Source: Letharia columbiana
Taxonomy: Eukaryota > Ascomycota > Lecanoromycetes > Lecanorales > Parmeliaceae
Reading direction: 5' to 3'
DNA length: 64,000 bases
Assembly (NCBI RefSeq): GCF_014066305.1
Contig: NW_023501068.1
Coordinates: forward strand, 109,501 to 173,500
Below the pieces are notes generated by a model. It saw only the letters and a list, made by a program, of their open reading frames with translations. It was not told the origin of the DNA and ran no database searches. This document shows positions 46,098 to 56,378 of the stretch, piece after piece. Position numbers and translations under genes: made by a program. Positions within the stretch are counted from its first letter, which is position 1, and every line of letters begins with the position of its first letter.

Positions 46098-47659
46098 TTA
46101 GGAATGTCCTGCTTCTACGCCATTCTGTGGAAGTTGCTCCCTGAGCCACGCATCGTAATCAAACCCGAGCTCCTGTAAAGTCTTGATATCATGACGAGCA
46201 TCCCCTTCATCTGCAAAGGCCTTCTTTATAGCCGGAAACCTCTCTCTCGCCCATCTTTCTTTCGCTGACCATCTCATTGACATCTTGCCTCCTCGACCAG
46301 TAGCACGCGTTGCCCAATCTACTAGTTCATTATGGTAGTCGATGTCTTTTGGAAATGACAGAACATGAAACGATCTGCCAACACCGTGTTCCGCGACGAC
46401 GTCCTCTTCCCACCTACTCATCTCCGACGTCGAAGGAAGATCAAGCCTATCAGCCCATACGCGAGCTACGACGGCCCCTTGCCCTTCGGCTGTTCGGAAA
46501 GGAATGATCTTCGCAGGAAGACCGATGAAAGCTATAGTAGGATCATCTATATAGAACAAATGCTTGTACAGATGCTGTACTCTTTCCCCTGTTGATATGA
46601 GTTTAGATTCAAGCGAAGAGGAAAGAAATGGAAAAGAATAGTAGTAGCCTGTAGCGAATAAAATCGCATCAACATCTTCCTCCACTCGACCATCCGCAAA
46701 ACGCACAGCTCTTGTACCATGAGAAACTGGCAGGAACTCCGCTATCTCTGGGACATTTTCTTTATAGCCCGCAGCAAAGGCCAAAATTGACACTGACCTC
46801 TGAGACATCAGAAGTGGGCGTTTGCAGACCGCTCCAATTTGAGAAGCAATATCAGTACCAGAGGCGGCGTTGCCAACAATGATGACCTTCTTATCGGCAA
46901 AAGGCTTTGGTCTTCGGTAAAACTTGGTGTGCGAGATAACGCCTGGACTTGTTTGATTCCACTTCTCGATCCCTTTGATCTTCGGTAGGATGGGCACAGT
47001 GTAATGTCCATTGGCCACCACAACAGCATCGTATATTTTTTCCGTAGACTGTATTGGTCCGGAGGTCTTTGAGCCGGACTTGGTGAGCTCCTGGTCGTGT
47101 CTGGCTAATGTCCATCACTTGAGTCTGAAACGACACAAGATGCTTAACATCCTCGCCATAGTCTTCAAGGTACTGTGTGACAACTTCTCGGCTTGGGAAA
47201 AGCTGGTGGTCTTCCAGTGAAGGCATATCGGAAAACTTCATGATACTGTGTGGAATATTGGTCTCTAAACGCTCGTACATTGGTGACACAAATGTTGCTT
47301 TTTGTGCACCGTTTGCGACGCCATTTGGATTTGAGCAAGGGCGCCAGATTGGTTCGTCCAAAGGCTGATGTGGATTGGTCTGAGGAATATCAATCGTGTC
47401 GATGGGGTCGTTCGAATAATTCCAGACGCCACCAAAAGAAGCTTGCTGCTCAAAGACGTCGATGGTATCGAAGCAGTTCTCGGCAAGGAGATATCTGTAC
47501 GCATCCCATCAATGACGTAAGAGCCTTGAAGGAATCTAGTATCACACGAATGGGGAGTAGATAATCCAAGACGTACTTTGATGCGCCAATTCCAGCGGGA
47601 CCAGCCCCAACGACGCAAATGTCTTTGACCTTACGTCTCTCCCCGCCGTAAGAACCCAT
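46098..47659 (-). CDS. flavin-containing monooxygenase, one frame disruption
   Basis: An FAD/NADPH-dependent monooxygenase of the FMO/N-hydroxylating type that oxygenates soft nucleophiles; substrate unknown. Exon 1 is 47659-47577, the intron 47576-47495, and exon 2 is 47494-46098. The FAD Rossmann motif is VVGAGPAGIGASKYLL (restored by splicing), followed by FGGVWNY. The NADPH motif is VIIVGNAASGTDIASQI, and the FMO signature ends in FATGYYYSFPFL. The frame changes at TACGGAAAAAATATAC (about 47042). Dropping one G gives VYEKIYDAVVVANGHYTVPILP, exactly the expected core, and a 492-aa protein. As written the reading frame is lost just before the NADPH domain. Confidence 0.83.
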
Positions 47660-48082
47660 GGCCAGTATTGAGATACTCTTTCAAGATAAATGAATGAATC
47701 AATTGAAAAGGAACTCTCAGATTTTTGTGCAGCTACAAGAGTAAATGAGCCTCGGGGACTAAAAAACGACGAAAGCACCGCTTCAAACGTATATCCACTA
47801 CATCATCAAGTAATCATTGCGTGAACACTAAGTTTATAGAAAGAAAGACTCTATACACGAGGCATGGAAAGTCGCAGTAGTCATGACCAGGAGAGGTGAA
47901 GTCCGCGAAAAGAAAAAGAACAAGACTCTTTGTTCGCGTCCGCGTTTCCGCCCCGCCAATCAATTTACTCGAGACCTCCAGCTTCTATCCTGATTGCAAT
48001 TGAAGCAGTTGTCCGTTGTAAGATCAAGCTAGATTTTATGACGCGACCCCGTCGAGCAATATGATGACCACGGTCTCGAACC
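47660..48082. other. divergent promoter region
   Basis: 423 bp between the start codons of the monooxygenase and telomere-protein genes. No specific element was identified. Confidence 0.5.
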
Positions 48083-51000
48083 ATGGCATCGCCCACAACC
48101 GTGCCGTCGAGCACGCCAATCGCAGAGTTGAACCCGGACCTTAGACCTGACGCATCTTTTGTCACGGGCATTGTCACCCTCATCTGGCCCTATGCGTCAT
48201 CCAAGAAGACGTCCAGCCTTCTGCTCGTGGAGCCAGACTTTCGCCTCCGTTCAAATCGAGGACAAGTCCGTGTTCACTTCCAAGGCTCAAGCGCAAAGGC
48301 TGTGGCAAGATCTGGTATAAGCAGTGGAGATCAGCTTCTATTGAGCCTGAAGGGCGCGCATTGGGCAAAACATACTACAACAGTTCAGACGCCGGGGAGA
48401 GGGATTGACTGGGAGCTACAATTTGGGGAACGCCTGGTGCTACAGGTAAGAGGGCTACGAGAGCGCCACAGAATCGCTACTCAATATTTTCTATCAGATC
48501 CAGCGCCCTTCGCAACAGGCTATACCCCTCGATATTGACCACCCAAGCCCGTCGCCTGAACCCTCTGTTCAGACCTCGACCCCAGCCCAGTCTCCACCCC
48601 ATAACAACCACTTCGCAACCTCAACTGGTAGACCTCAACTTAATTCCCAGGTCTGGGCGTCTCCCGCTTTCCTTAAACGCAGCCATTTCCTCGCTACAGA
48701 CTATGATCCATTCGCACAGGAAGACTTCCCAGACAACGACCGGAAAAAGCGTACCAAGTTTGGGCGTGGTAGCGGCCAATGGCGATTCGCAGAGCGGACG
48801 CCGAGCCCTGAAAAGGAACCTGAAATTCCGCCGCTCGATGTTGCCAGTCCTTCGAGACCGCCAGCTCAGGACAGACCCAAAGGAGAGGATGTCCAATCAC
48901 TTGTTCAAGAAGCGCATGACGCAAGGTCACCTTCAAGTGTAGCGACGAACGCGTTGACTGATCGTGGTGAGCTGAGAGCCCAGTCTGAAGATGACCCTAC
49001 TGTCAAAGATATGTCTGTTCAAGAGAGGGAAGAATCGTCTATTTTGCTCAGCCAAGTCGACGGTGGTAGACATATGGTAGACGAGGTCGCTAAAGATGAA
49101 AATGGCGGGATGACTACTATTATTACGGGAATAACTCCGCATACGACGAATACCGATCTTAACAAGGTTGAAATACTAGAAGAGCACGGGGAAGTCGACA
49201 ACAGTATTCCTAGACCGACGAGTGCTATCTACAAGGCAGATTATGTGGGCCATGAGGTTTCCCAGGAGCGGGCCCAAATCGCGCAAACTTCACCTTCAGC
49301 GCCTATTGAAATATCGTCTTCGGCTTCCTCTTCGTCTGCGCCCGAAAGCTATCAAGAGCCGGATGGGGAGTCGGACCAAGTATCCGATAACGCATCTCAT
49401 CAGGAATCTGACAGCCTATTTGACGAGCAGTCCGAGTCCGGACAAAGCAACCTTGCCATGTACAGCGGTCATACGTCTGACTTTGGCCTTGACGGATCGA
49501 CTTTCTCCCGCCCTCCGCCACCCGCAGAGTTTGCCCCGTCTCCAAGTGTCATCAACAGAATCGAAGAAGGAGTAGAAGCTGATCGCCTGAACACTGACGA
49601 TGCTAGGGACATCCCGTCTCCCCTTCAGAGTGATGTTGAGCAGATAGAAAACGAAGCTGAAAAACCATCGATTTCAGGAGACTCGGCCGCTGATTTGTTG
49701 CTTTCTGATAACGTAGGGTCTGGGGAAGATATCGACATGCTTGAGGGCCACGATGCTGCACAGCCACGTCCGGGTGTGCGACTGCCCTTTCTTGACCAGC
49801 TCGGGAGTCCAGAAGCTGGAGAACTTGACGACGAAGCCACGAAGAATCCAGCTCCCGCAAATTTGCTTGCTGACGACGTAGGTTCTATGAGAGATGTCGA
49901 CAGCCTTCAGGATGAGAATGCTGTGCAGCGATCCCCAAGCAATCCGTCATCGTCTTCCAACCAGTTCGAAAGTCAAGAATCTCAAGAAGAGCTTATGCTT
50001 AGATCTCCAGAAACTCCCGATGACGAAGCTGCGCCTGAGTTGGTTCCCGAACAGTGCCCAGCCGAATTTCTAGAGGAAGAGTCCCCATCTTCTAGTCGAG
50101 AAAAAGATGACTTGTCAGGGGCTTTTGATGAGGAAGACACTCTAGAGACGAGCCTGGAGAAAGATCTAGCTGATTCAGCAGTGCGACATGAATCACCAAA
50201 TACACGTCAACAGGAAATGGCGCTAGATGCAAGGCTACCGCAAGAGGACTCGAAGATCCTCCCTACTCAAAGTCACGACGTCAGGGACCGCGCCGAAAGT
50301 GTGGGCATGTTGACCTCAGAAATCCAACAGACCACAGTCGAGATCATTGATTTGGAGAGTGGTGACGAAAACGACATCAGTCCTCAAAACATTGGCCAGG
50401 AAGACTTACAAGCGCTCGTCGATAAGGATGATTCCGAGTTCGCACCAACAAACAAGGTGTCAGCCCACGAAACCCCTTTGCCGTTAGACTCTGATGCTGG
50501 AAATGAGCAACAGACATTGAAATATGAGGCATATCGTCTATCGACTCCCCCAGCCTCTACGCGACTAGTGCTCAAGTCTGTCGCGGTGGTCGAGGAGCTC
50601 CCGCCTGTAGATATCCGGATAGGGTCGGAAGCTCATGAAGAGGCTTTTGAACCTGAACGGGAGGGTTCTCGCAAGCAGTCTCCAGCAGCGATAATTGAAG
50701 GGTATGAAAAAGAGCTTTCATTAACAGAGGAGGCCCAATTCCAGCGACTACAGGAGGCAAGACTTCAAAGTAAGGAACACGAGCTATCAGCCAAAAAGGA
50801 GCCTCGTCTCAAGCGATCGCCAATAGCAGAAACCGAGCTCAAGTCAATACCTATAGACGAATTGCCTTCAACCGTACCCGATTCGTTTGAAGGCATAAAG
50901 TCAAAGAGCCAACTTTTGACACCGAGCTCAACACAACGAACAGACTTTATATCCCAGCCATCATCCGTATCACTCCATCTCACGTCAGAGGGTGACACCC

Positions 51001-52295
51001 TACCAACACCTCGACTGACACAAGGCACTTCTGCTGGAGTCGTGCCTCCGCAGCCGCTTGCTCCTATAGAAGTACCGACCCTTTTCGAGACAACCGCGCC
51101 ACCCAAAAAGACATCGGCGTTGATTGAGAAGTTGAAGGAGATGCGAAGGCTATCAAACCAAAGCCCAAAACCCCGATCGAGCGACGCCAGTGTCCTAGAT
51201 CCATGGTTTGCGCCTAAGCAGTCTAGCCAGGTTGTCCCAGACAGTGAGGATGAAAGTGAAGCAGAGAGCTCGCCGGAAAGAGAAGCGCAAACAGAAATTC
51301 CGAAGATTGGTGGTAGACAGCTGCCTCAGACTCCCGAAAAACCACTCGCGAAAACGTTCATACGCTCCCCACAGCCGAACTACATCTCCTCGATACAATC
51401 GTCTCCTCAATATCTCCCACCTTCTCAACCACCTCCTCCAGGCTTTCGCACAAACCTTTCGTACTTTGTGCCTCTTGCGACTTTGACATCACACTTTGCA
51501 ACGACTGTCGACATCCTCGCCATCGCCCTATCTAGCACGCCAGTCACCCGTGCCACCTCGGGACCAAGAGATTACACCCAAACTCTTTATATCACCGATC
51601 CCTCGTCCTCAGCATTACAACACTCCATCACCACAGCACAGATATTCCGACCTAATAACCGATGCTTTCCTCTCGTGGACAAAGGTGACGCCCTCTTGTT
51701 ACGCGAGCTCAAAGTCCAACATTTCCAAAGGCGTCTGTCGCTACTCAGCACCGAGAGTAGTTCATGGGCAGTCTTTCGCAAAGGGGCTGATGTGCAAATA
51801 CGTGGGCCACCTGTCGAGCTCGGAGCCGAGGAAAGAGGGTTTGCCCGTGGGTTATGGGATTGGTGGGCTAGCCTTGGTGATGATGCGAGAAAGCGATTCG
51901 AGAATGCAGTGCCTGAATACAAGAAGCCTAACGGTACGGCTAAGACCACGAAATCCAAAGCAGGTGGAGACAAGAGCGATGCACCAATCAAAAAAGAGGA
52001 GATTGAGGGCTTAGGTGTCGATCTGCCTGGCTCACAAGCCAAAAGAAGAGAATCAATGAAAAAGCGTGCCTTAGGTCTGGATGTTGTGGAAGAGAGGGAG
52101 GTGGTGCATGAGAGCATAGAGGCTCCAAAGCGTGTCTTGCGAGCAAGAGGGGCGAAGGACGCGAATGGGAGGTCAGAAAGCGCTCGAGAGTCGCGCTCCG
52201 GCACACTCTTTATCGGTGGGCTGGGAGAGCCGGATGAGACTCAAGGGAGCGCGCATGAATTGAGGGATGGGAAGGCTTATAGAGATAGAAGGTGA
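48083..52295 (+). CDS. Pot1/Cdc13-type telomeric single-strand DNA-binding-like protein
   Basis: A large protein with an OB-fold-like region at each end and a very long acidic disordered middle. Exons are 48083-48445 and 48498-52295, giving 1386 aa. The N-terminal OB-like segment is at about residues 20-110 (FVTGIVTLIWPYASSKKTSSLLL, GDQLLLSLKGAHW). The C-terminal domain, about 1100-1250, resembles the Telo_bind fold (YFVPLATLTSHFATTVDILAIAL, YTQTLYITDPSS, DKGDALLLRELKVQHF, FARGLWDWW). Between them lie about 950 residues rich in Glu/Asp/Ser, with many SQ/TQ and SP sites. Such proteins bind the G-rich telomere overhang; whether this one does so is inferred. The 52-bp intron joins LVLQ to IQRPSQ. 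Confidence 0.78.
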
Positions 52296-53040
52296 CATGC
52301 ATGATGATGGCTTCTAACTTTGTGTGCATTAGTGTGGCCTCGCAACGTACAATGTTAACATGGTTTAGCTTGCGAAGTGAGCGTTCAAGCGACTGAAGTA
52401 TAGCGCATACCATGCTACTGTAGTAAAGTGTGAATGGATCTTATTATTCCTTCGAGACCATGGGTCTCACATCCTCTCCAAGGGTAGTGTTGTAGGTTGT
52501 CTCGCTGTTCGCCGAAACCATCGTAGCATTGCCAGCATGTGACCGGTAGACAGAAACCGTACCTCATCATCTATTATATGTTCACATATCAGCGGCCGTC
52601 GAAGAAGTACGAATTATGGAACAATGAGGGTGTTACAATATAATCTCAGTCTTTGCCTTTAAACATCATGCACAACCAGCGCCAAGCGTAAAGCAAGAGT
52701 GTATTACGTGGCTGTGCTTTTCGGACTACCAGAAGCTGTGTTGCATCTTCATATGATGAGGGAAGGAGGCTTGAACAGTAGGGTGCACGGACCTTTGATG
52801 AACCTGATGCCTCATAAGACAATCCATTGAGTGGAAGAATTCGCTGTATGAGCCATGGCGCGATGTTAAGCAAGATAAAAGCCTATAAAAGGAGGCTGTA
52901 ATCTTCGAAAGACCTGAAAATGTGATAGCCATCTCGTGCTGGTAGGAACAGAAGAATCTGCGTTGAGACAATCTTCGAGATTGAACGATTGAATACCTGG
53001 TGAGAAATATAGTCAAATAGTGATAACTTTCTCATCCAAT
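52296..53040. other. intergenic upstream of the split tRNA gene
   Basis: 745 bp. A TATAAAA at 52884-52890 is the only element of note. No open frame shows a domain. Confidence 0.55.
52884..52890 (+). promoter_or_regulatory. TATA-like element upstream of the split tRNA-Lys gene
   Basis: TATAAAA lies about 150 bp before the mature 5' end of the tRNA. It could serve TFIIIB or a Pol II promoter if the split A box is weak; this is a sequence match only. Confidence 0.3.
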
Positions 53041-53329
53041 GCCCGGTTAGGTAAGGAAAAACCAATCGGCAGTTTCAATTCCTTCACTGACTTGGTGCTC
53101 TAGCTCAATCGTAAGAAACATCTCGATCAATCTTCGTAATTTTCACTAATAGCAAAAAAAAGGGTAGAGCGTGTACGTACTAATAATCTAATATGCGAAG
53201 TAAGACAATATCTAACATGAGATAGGTGACTCTTAATCACAAGGTATATACCGACCCAACTATTAAAAGCAAACAAATTCTAACAAGTTCCACAATCAAA
53301 GGTTGTGGGTTCGACCCCCACATCGGGCT
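53041..53329 (+). tRNA. tRNA-Lys(CUU) gene split into five exons by four GT-AG introns
   Basis: Exons are 53041-53050, 53104-53110, 53163-53172, 53226-53243 and 53302-53329 (10+7+10+18+28 = 73 nt). Joined, they form a full cloverleaf. The acceptor GCCCGGT pairs with ATCGGGC (one G-U), the D stem GCTC with GAGC, the anticodon stem TGTGA with TCACA around loop CTCTTAA (anticodon CTT, lysine), and the T stem GTGGG with CCCAC around TTCGACC; the discriminator is T. U8, G18G19, U33, A37 and the T-loop bases are all in place. Introns fall after tRNA nt 10, 17, 27 and 45, none at 37/38. They are 53, 52, 53 and 58 bp, with donors GTAAGG, GTAAGA, GTACGT and GTATAT, branch-like motifs CTGAC, CTAAT, CTAAC and CTAAC, and 3' AGs at 53103, 53162, 53225 and 53301. 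They look spliceosomal. Confidence 0.9.
53308..53318 (+). promoter_or_regulatory. Pol III B box (internal promoter) of the split tRNA gene
   Basis: GGTTCGACCCC matches the B-box consensus and lies whole within exon 5, so TFIIIC could still bind. The matching A box (TAG, CTCAATC, GG) is divided among three exons. Confidence 0.8.
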
Positions 53330-54076
53330 CATTTTTTTGTGTTTGTTTTGCCATTTCTTTTCGTTAGTTGTGAGTCATGCTCATGTTCTTTTCCCACTCG
53401 ATGGGCTATGCACGCAAGCACTCGAGATTAATTGGCCTCATAGTATCCAGCCAGACCTCTTCTCTAATAGTCACATTGTCTGGTGGTACGCATGCCTATC
53501 ACAGAAGATATGTCCCAACATACAGGTCGTCACCGCATCATGGGAAGCTCGCACAAAGCGGTCCTCGTGATGACGGTTTTAGAAGTGGCTTAAGCGTATT
53601 CTTGACCTACCCATCGGAATCGCCAGCCGAGTGAGGATTGAGCTCGAGCTGGGATGATTTGAGTTGGTGGTCTTGACTAAAGGAAAGAAGAAAAATTCGC
53701 CAATCGGGGATGATATTTGTCGCGGCTAAAAACGCCAAGAGTGCCAAGGTGCCAAGAGTATAGCCGCCGCTACCGCTGTACCTGACCGCCAAAATTGTAG
53801 ACTTTGAAGTAGGAACCGTGTTTGCTCCAACAATTTCAATCATTGAACCCATATAATCTGAATACCTCCCAAACACACGCTCTACTTCAACCATAGGCCT
53901 CTAAAGTCCTCCATATCCTGCAATAGAAGCCCAACAGATCCAAGAATCTCCAACGACTGATTCTAAAGTACATTTGTGACTCGAGCGCATACTCGCATTT
54001 TGGCAAAGAAGCGCATGTAACATCATTCGGGTTCTTTTGGCTCCCACAATCTCCAAGTCTAGGTCCTGTAGTGTTC
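53330..54076. other. intergenic after the tRNA terminator
   Basis: About 750 bp to the eIF4E start. Only short frames are present; nothing is recognised. Confidence 0.55.
53332..53338 (+). terminator. Pol III terminator, T7
   Basis: A run of seven T begins 3 nt after the discriminator base, where a Pol III terminator is expected. It supports Pol III transcription of the whole interrupted gene. No earlier run of four or more T occurs in the introns except TTTT at 53140-53143. Confidence 0.8.
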
Positions 54077-55268
54077 ATGGACAATTTATGGCAGCGCCGG
54101 TCGAAGTAAGCTTACACCAGCACCAATTGCCCCCAAATACTGACTTGGTGCGTTCGACAGCTCCAGCAAGCTTGCCCTCTCCACATCCAACTCAAACAGC
54201 GCCAACAAAGAGAACACAAAGTCTGAGAATTCTCGTCCATACCAACCTGCGAAGCGCTTTGGCGGCGGGGAAGGGTCTTTTAGCAGCAAATCCAATCCAT
54301 TTAATGGCATTGCTCCCTTAACAACCACGAATGCTGCTTCGCCTACAAGTGGTGCCTCATCAGCTTTTGGTCTTGGATCTGGGGCTTTTGCATCATTTGG
54401 ATCTTCTGCGAAGACACCAAGGACTCCAGGGACTTCTCTTGACTTCGGCAACTCCACACCTTCGACTGCCGCTGGCGAGAAGCGGGAGAAGGAGAAAGAC
54501 AGCGTTGGGTCAGATGTCAAGACGAACCCCTCAGCATTATCTTTGAACAACAAGTCATCCACTACACCTTCAGAGCACTCTCTTAAGTCCACTTGGATCG
54601 TATGGTACCGACCTCCAACGTCTAAATACTCCGACTACGAAAAATCGACTATACCTCTCGCATACTTCTCTTCTGTCGAGGCATTCTGGACAGTTTACAC
54701 TCACCTCAAGCGACCATCAACTTTACCCTCAGTCTCCGACTATCACATCTTCAAGAAGGGCATTAGGCCAGTATGGGAGGACGACGAAAATAAGAGAGGA
54801 GGCAAATGGATCATCAGGCTGAAGAAAGGTGTCTCGGACAGATACTGGGAGGATTTGCTTCTGGCAATTGTGGGCGACCAATTCGCTGAGGCTGGTGAGG
54901 AGGTCTGCGGTGCTGTGTTGAGTGTAAGAAGCGGCGAGGATGTGCTGAGTGTCTGGACGAGGATCGATGGTGGGCGTAATATCAAGATTCGGTACGTCAA
55001 CACCAATTTCTCTATCCCGCCATACGCCGTACGTCTGTTCACTGACATCCCATCCTCTAGTGAGACGATCAAGCGCCTCCTCGCTTTCCCCGCAGACACC
55101 AGCATCGTCTGGAAAAGCCACGACGACAGCATAGCCCAACGCTCAGCAATCGATCAAGCACGCCATGAGAAGGGTACTGGCTCTGGACCACACCACGGCC
55201 AAGCCAAGAGGAGGGAGACCATCAATGAAGATTCGGCTCCGGAGAAGCCAAGGGGAACAGCAGCATGA
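54077..55268 (+). CDS. eIF4E-family cap-binding protein, class II-like (4EHP/nCBP type)
   Basis: It binds the mRNA 5' cap; class II members often regulate translation rather than drive it. Exons are 54077-54105, 54161-54991 and 55061-55268, giving 355 aa. The short first exon reads MDNLWQRRSNSSSK after splicing. About 150 disordered Ser/Thr/Gly-rich residues precede the fold. The cap-binding core has STWIVWYRPP, EAFWTVYTHLKRPS, GIRPVWEDDENKRGGKW, YWEDLLLAIVGDQF and CGAVLSVR. Where eIF4E1 has its first cap-stacking Trp this protein has SKYSDY, a Tyr, as in class II proteins; the second (PVWEDD) is kept. The gene is 0.75 kb downstream of the split tRNA. Confidence 0.88.
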
Positions 55269-55795
55269 TCCCTGTGTAGGGTTGTGTACGATAATTGATG
55301 AGTTTCAAAGCGACTGCATGTATGTCATTAGCGAAGCCACACTGTTTTGCATTTTCGATGAGTATTGATTGGACTGGGCATATCCTGTACTAGTACTGCA
55401 GGTTGGATAGCTGTAACTCATCCAGTCCACAGGCCACGGTCCACAGACCACAATGCACATGATTGATGTGTGGAACTTACTACGGGAGACGGCGCGAATG
55501 AAGTGATTAAGGGCAGTACTGAGATTATCGCGCTTCTCCGACTTAATTCACTTAAGGCCTGCTGCCTGACTGTAGCCTTTGTTCAACAGTTTACGAGCCT
55601 TGCTTTCGGTCTCCTCGATGTCCCACCCCTCTAACACGGTAACGGCCTGTCTTTTCTGCAGCCAGAACAGGCGAAGTGCAAATGACCGTGCTCCATCTCT
55701 GTCTGACGTTACACGTTCAACGTGTATCATTTGCTTGACTTTCCCAGTGTCACCATCATTGGATGAGAACTTTTACTTTCAAAACATATCTCAGC
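55269..55795. other. intergenic, nothing recognised
   Basis: 527 bp between the eIF4E gene and the small three-exon gene. No feature is supported. An ATG at 55763 is in frame with the next gene and could be its start. Confidence 0.5.
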
Positions 55796-56368
55796 ATGGA
55801 TCCAGAAACTCCGGACGCTGAGTCTATAAGTGCCAAATTCGTGGATGTTCGCGGTATTAGAAGAGGCATGGAGAAAGTTGCAAATTTCCGCAGCAACAAA
55901 GCTAACGGAGCGGCTCTCGGTAAGTCCCGGCGCTTGATGTCTTCATGCATCAAGGCTCCTCAAGCAACAGTTATCATTTCACCTACACAATTCGTAACTT
56001 CCACTCACACTTCGACCACCAGACAAAAATACACACCTTGAAATTCATCTCAATGCTGGAGAAAGGTCGACACAATCGCTCCTGCCAGAAGTGGATCGGA
56101 TGTCCCGCTCTCGACAAATTTCAAACGCAGAAGCGGAAAAAAGAGCTTACTTTGATCAACTTTCGGCCCCTACTGACGAGGAGATTCGACTTTTAGGAGG
56201 CTCAGGGTATGAGATCCTCGGTTGCTCCAGGGCTCGAACCTAGTACTGATTTGGTCCTTCAGCAAAGATGATCCAGAAGCTGTTTCCATCGCAAAACCAG
56301 TAACAAGACATGGTGGTATGTTCGGAAAGGTTGGTTTCGGTCTGGTCGGTGACCTTTTTCAATGCTGA
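55796..56368 (+). CDS. small three-exon gene of unknown function, possibly the 5' part of ULP2
   Basis: Exons are 55796-55919, 56023-56206 and 56263-56368, giving 137 aa. The product opens MDPETPDAESISAKFVDVRG, continues RRGMEKVANFRSNKANG and KNTHLEIHLNAGERS, then a charged helix (ISNAEAEKRAYFDQLSA), and ends GGMFGKVGFGLVGDLFQC. All junctions have GT/AG ends and keep frame, which supports coding. No family is recognised. The stop is only 10 bp before ATG 56379 of ULP2, which is unusual in this genome. A perfect GTATGT donor at 56314, a CTGAC branch-like site and downstream AGs raise the possibility that these exons splice into the ULP2 reading frame. ATG 55763 is an in-frame alternative start. 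Confidence 0.55.
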
Positions 56369-56378
56369 CTGGAGGAAG

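Noticed and set aside
53226..53243. Reading the tRNA fragments as a decayed tRNA pseudogene
   Set aside because: Every helix is intact after removing exactly the GT-AG segments, and all signature bases are present. Random decay would not keep this.
56221..56250. Minus-strand tRNA T arm and B-box-like sequence (AGGTTCGAGCCCTGG)
   Set aside because: It lies inside intron 2 of the small gene. I found no matching 5' acceptor (GGTTGCT), D arm or anticodon arm on that strand nearby, even allowing introns.
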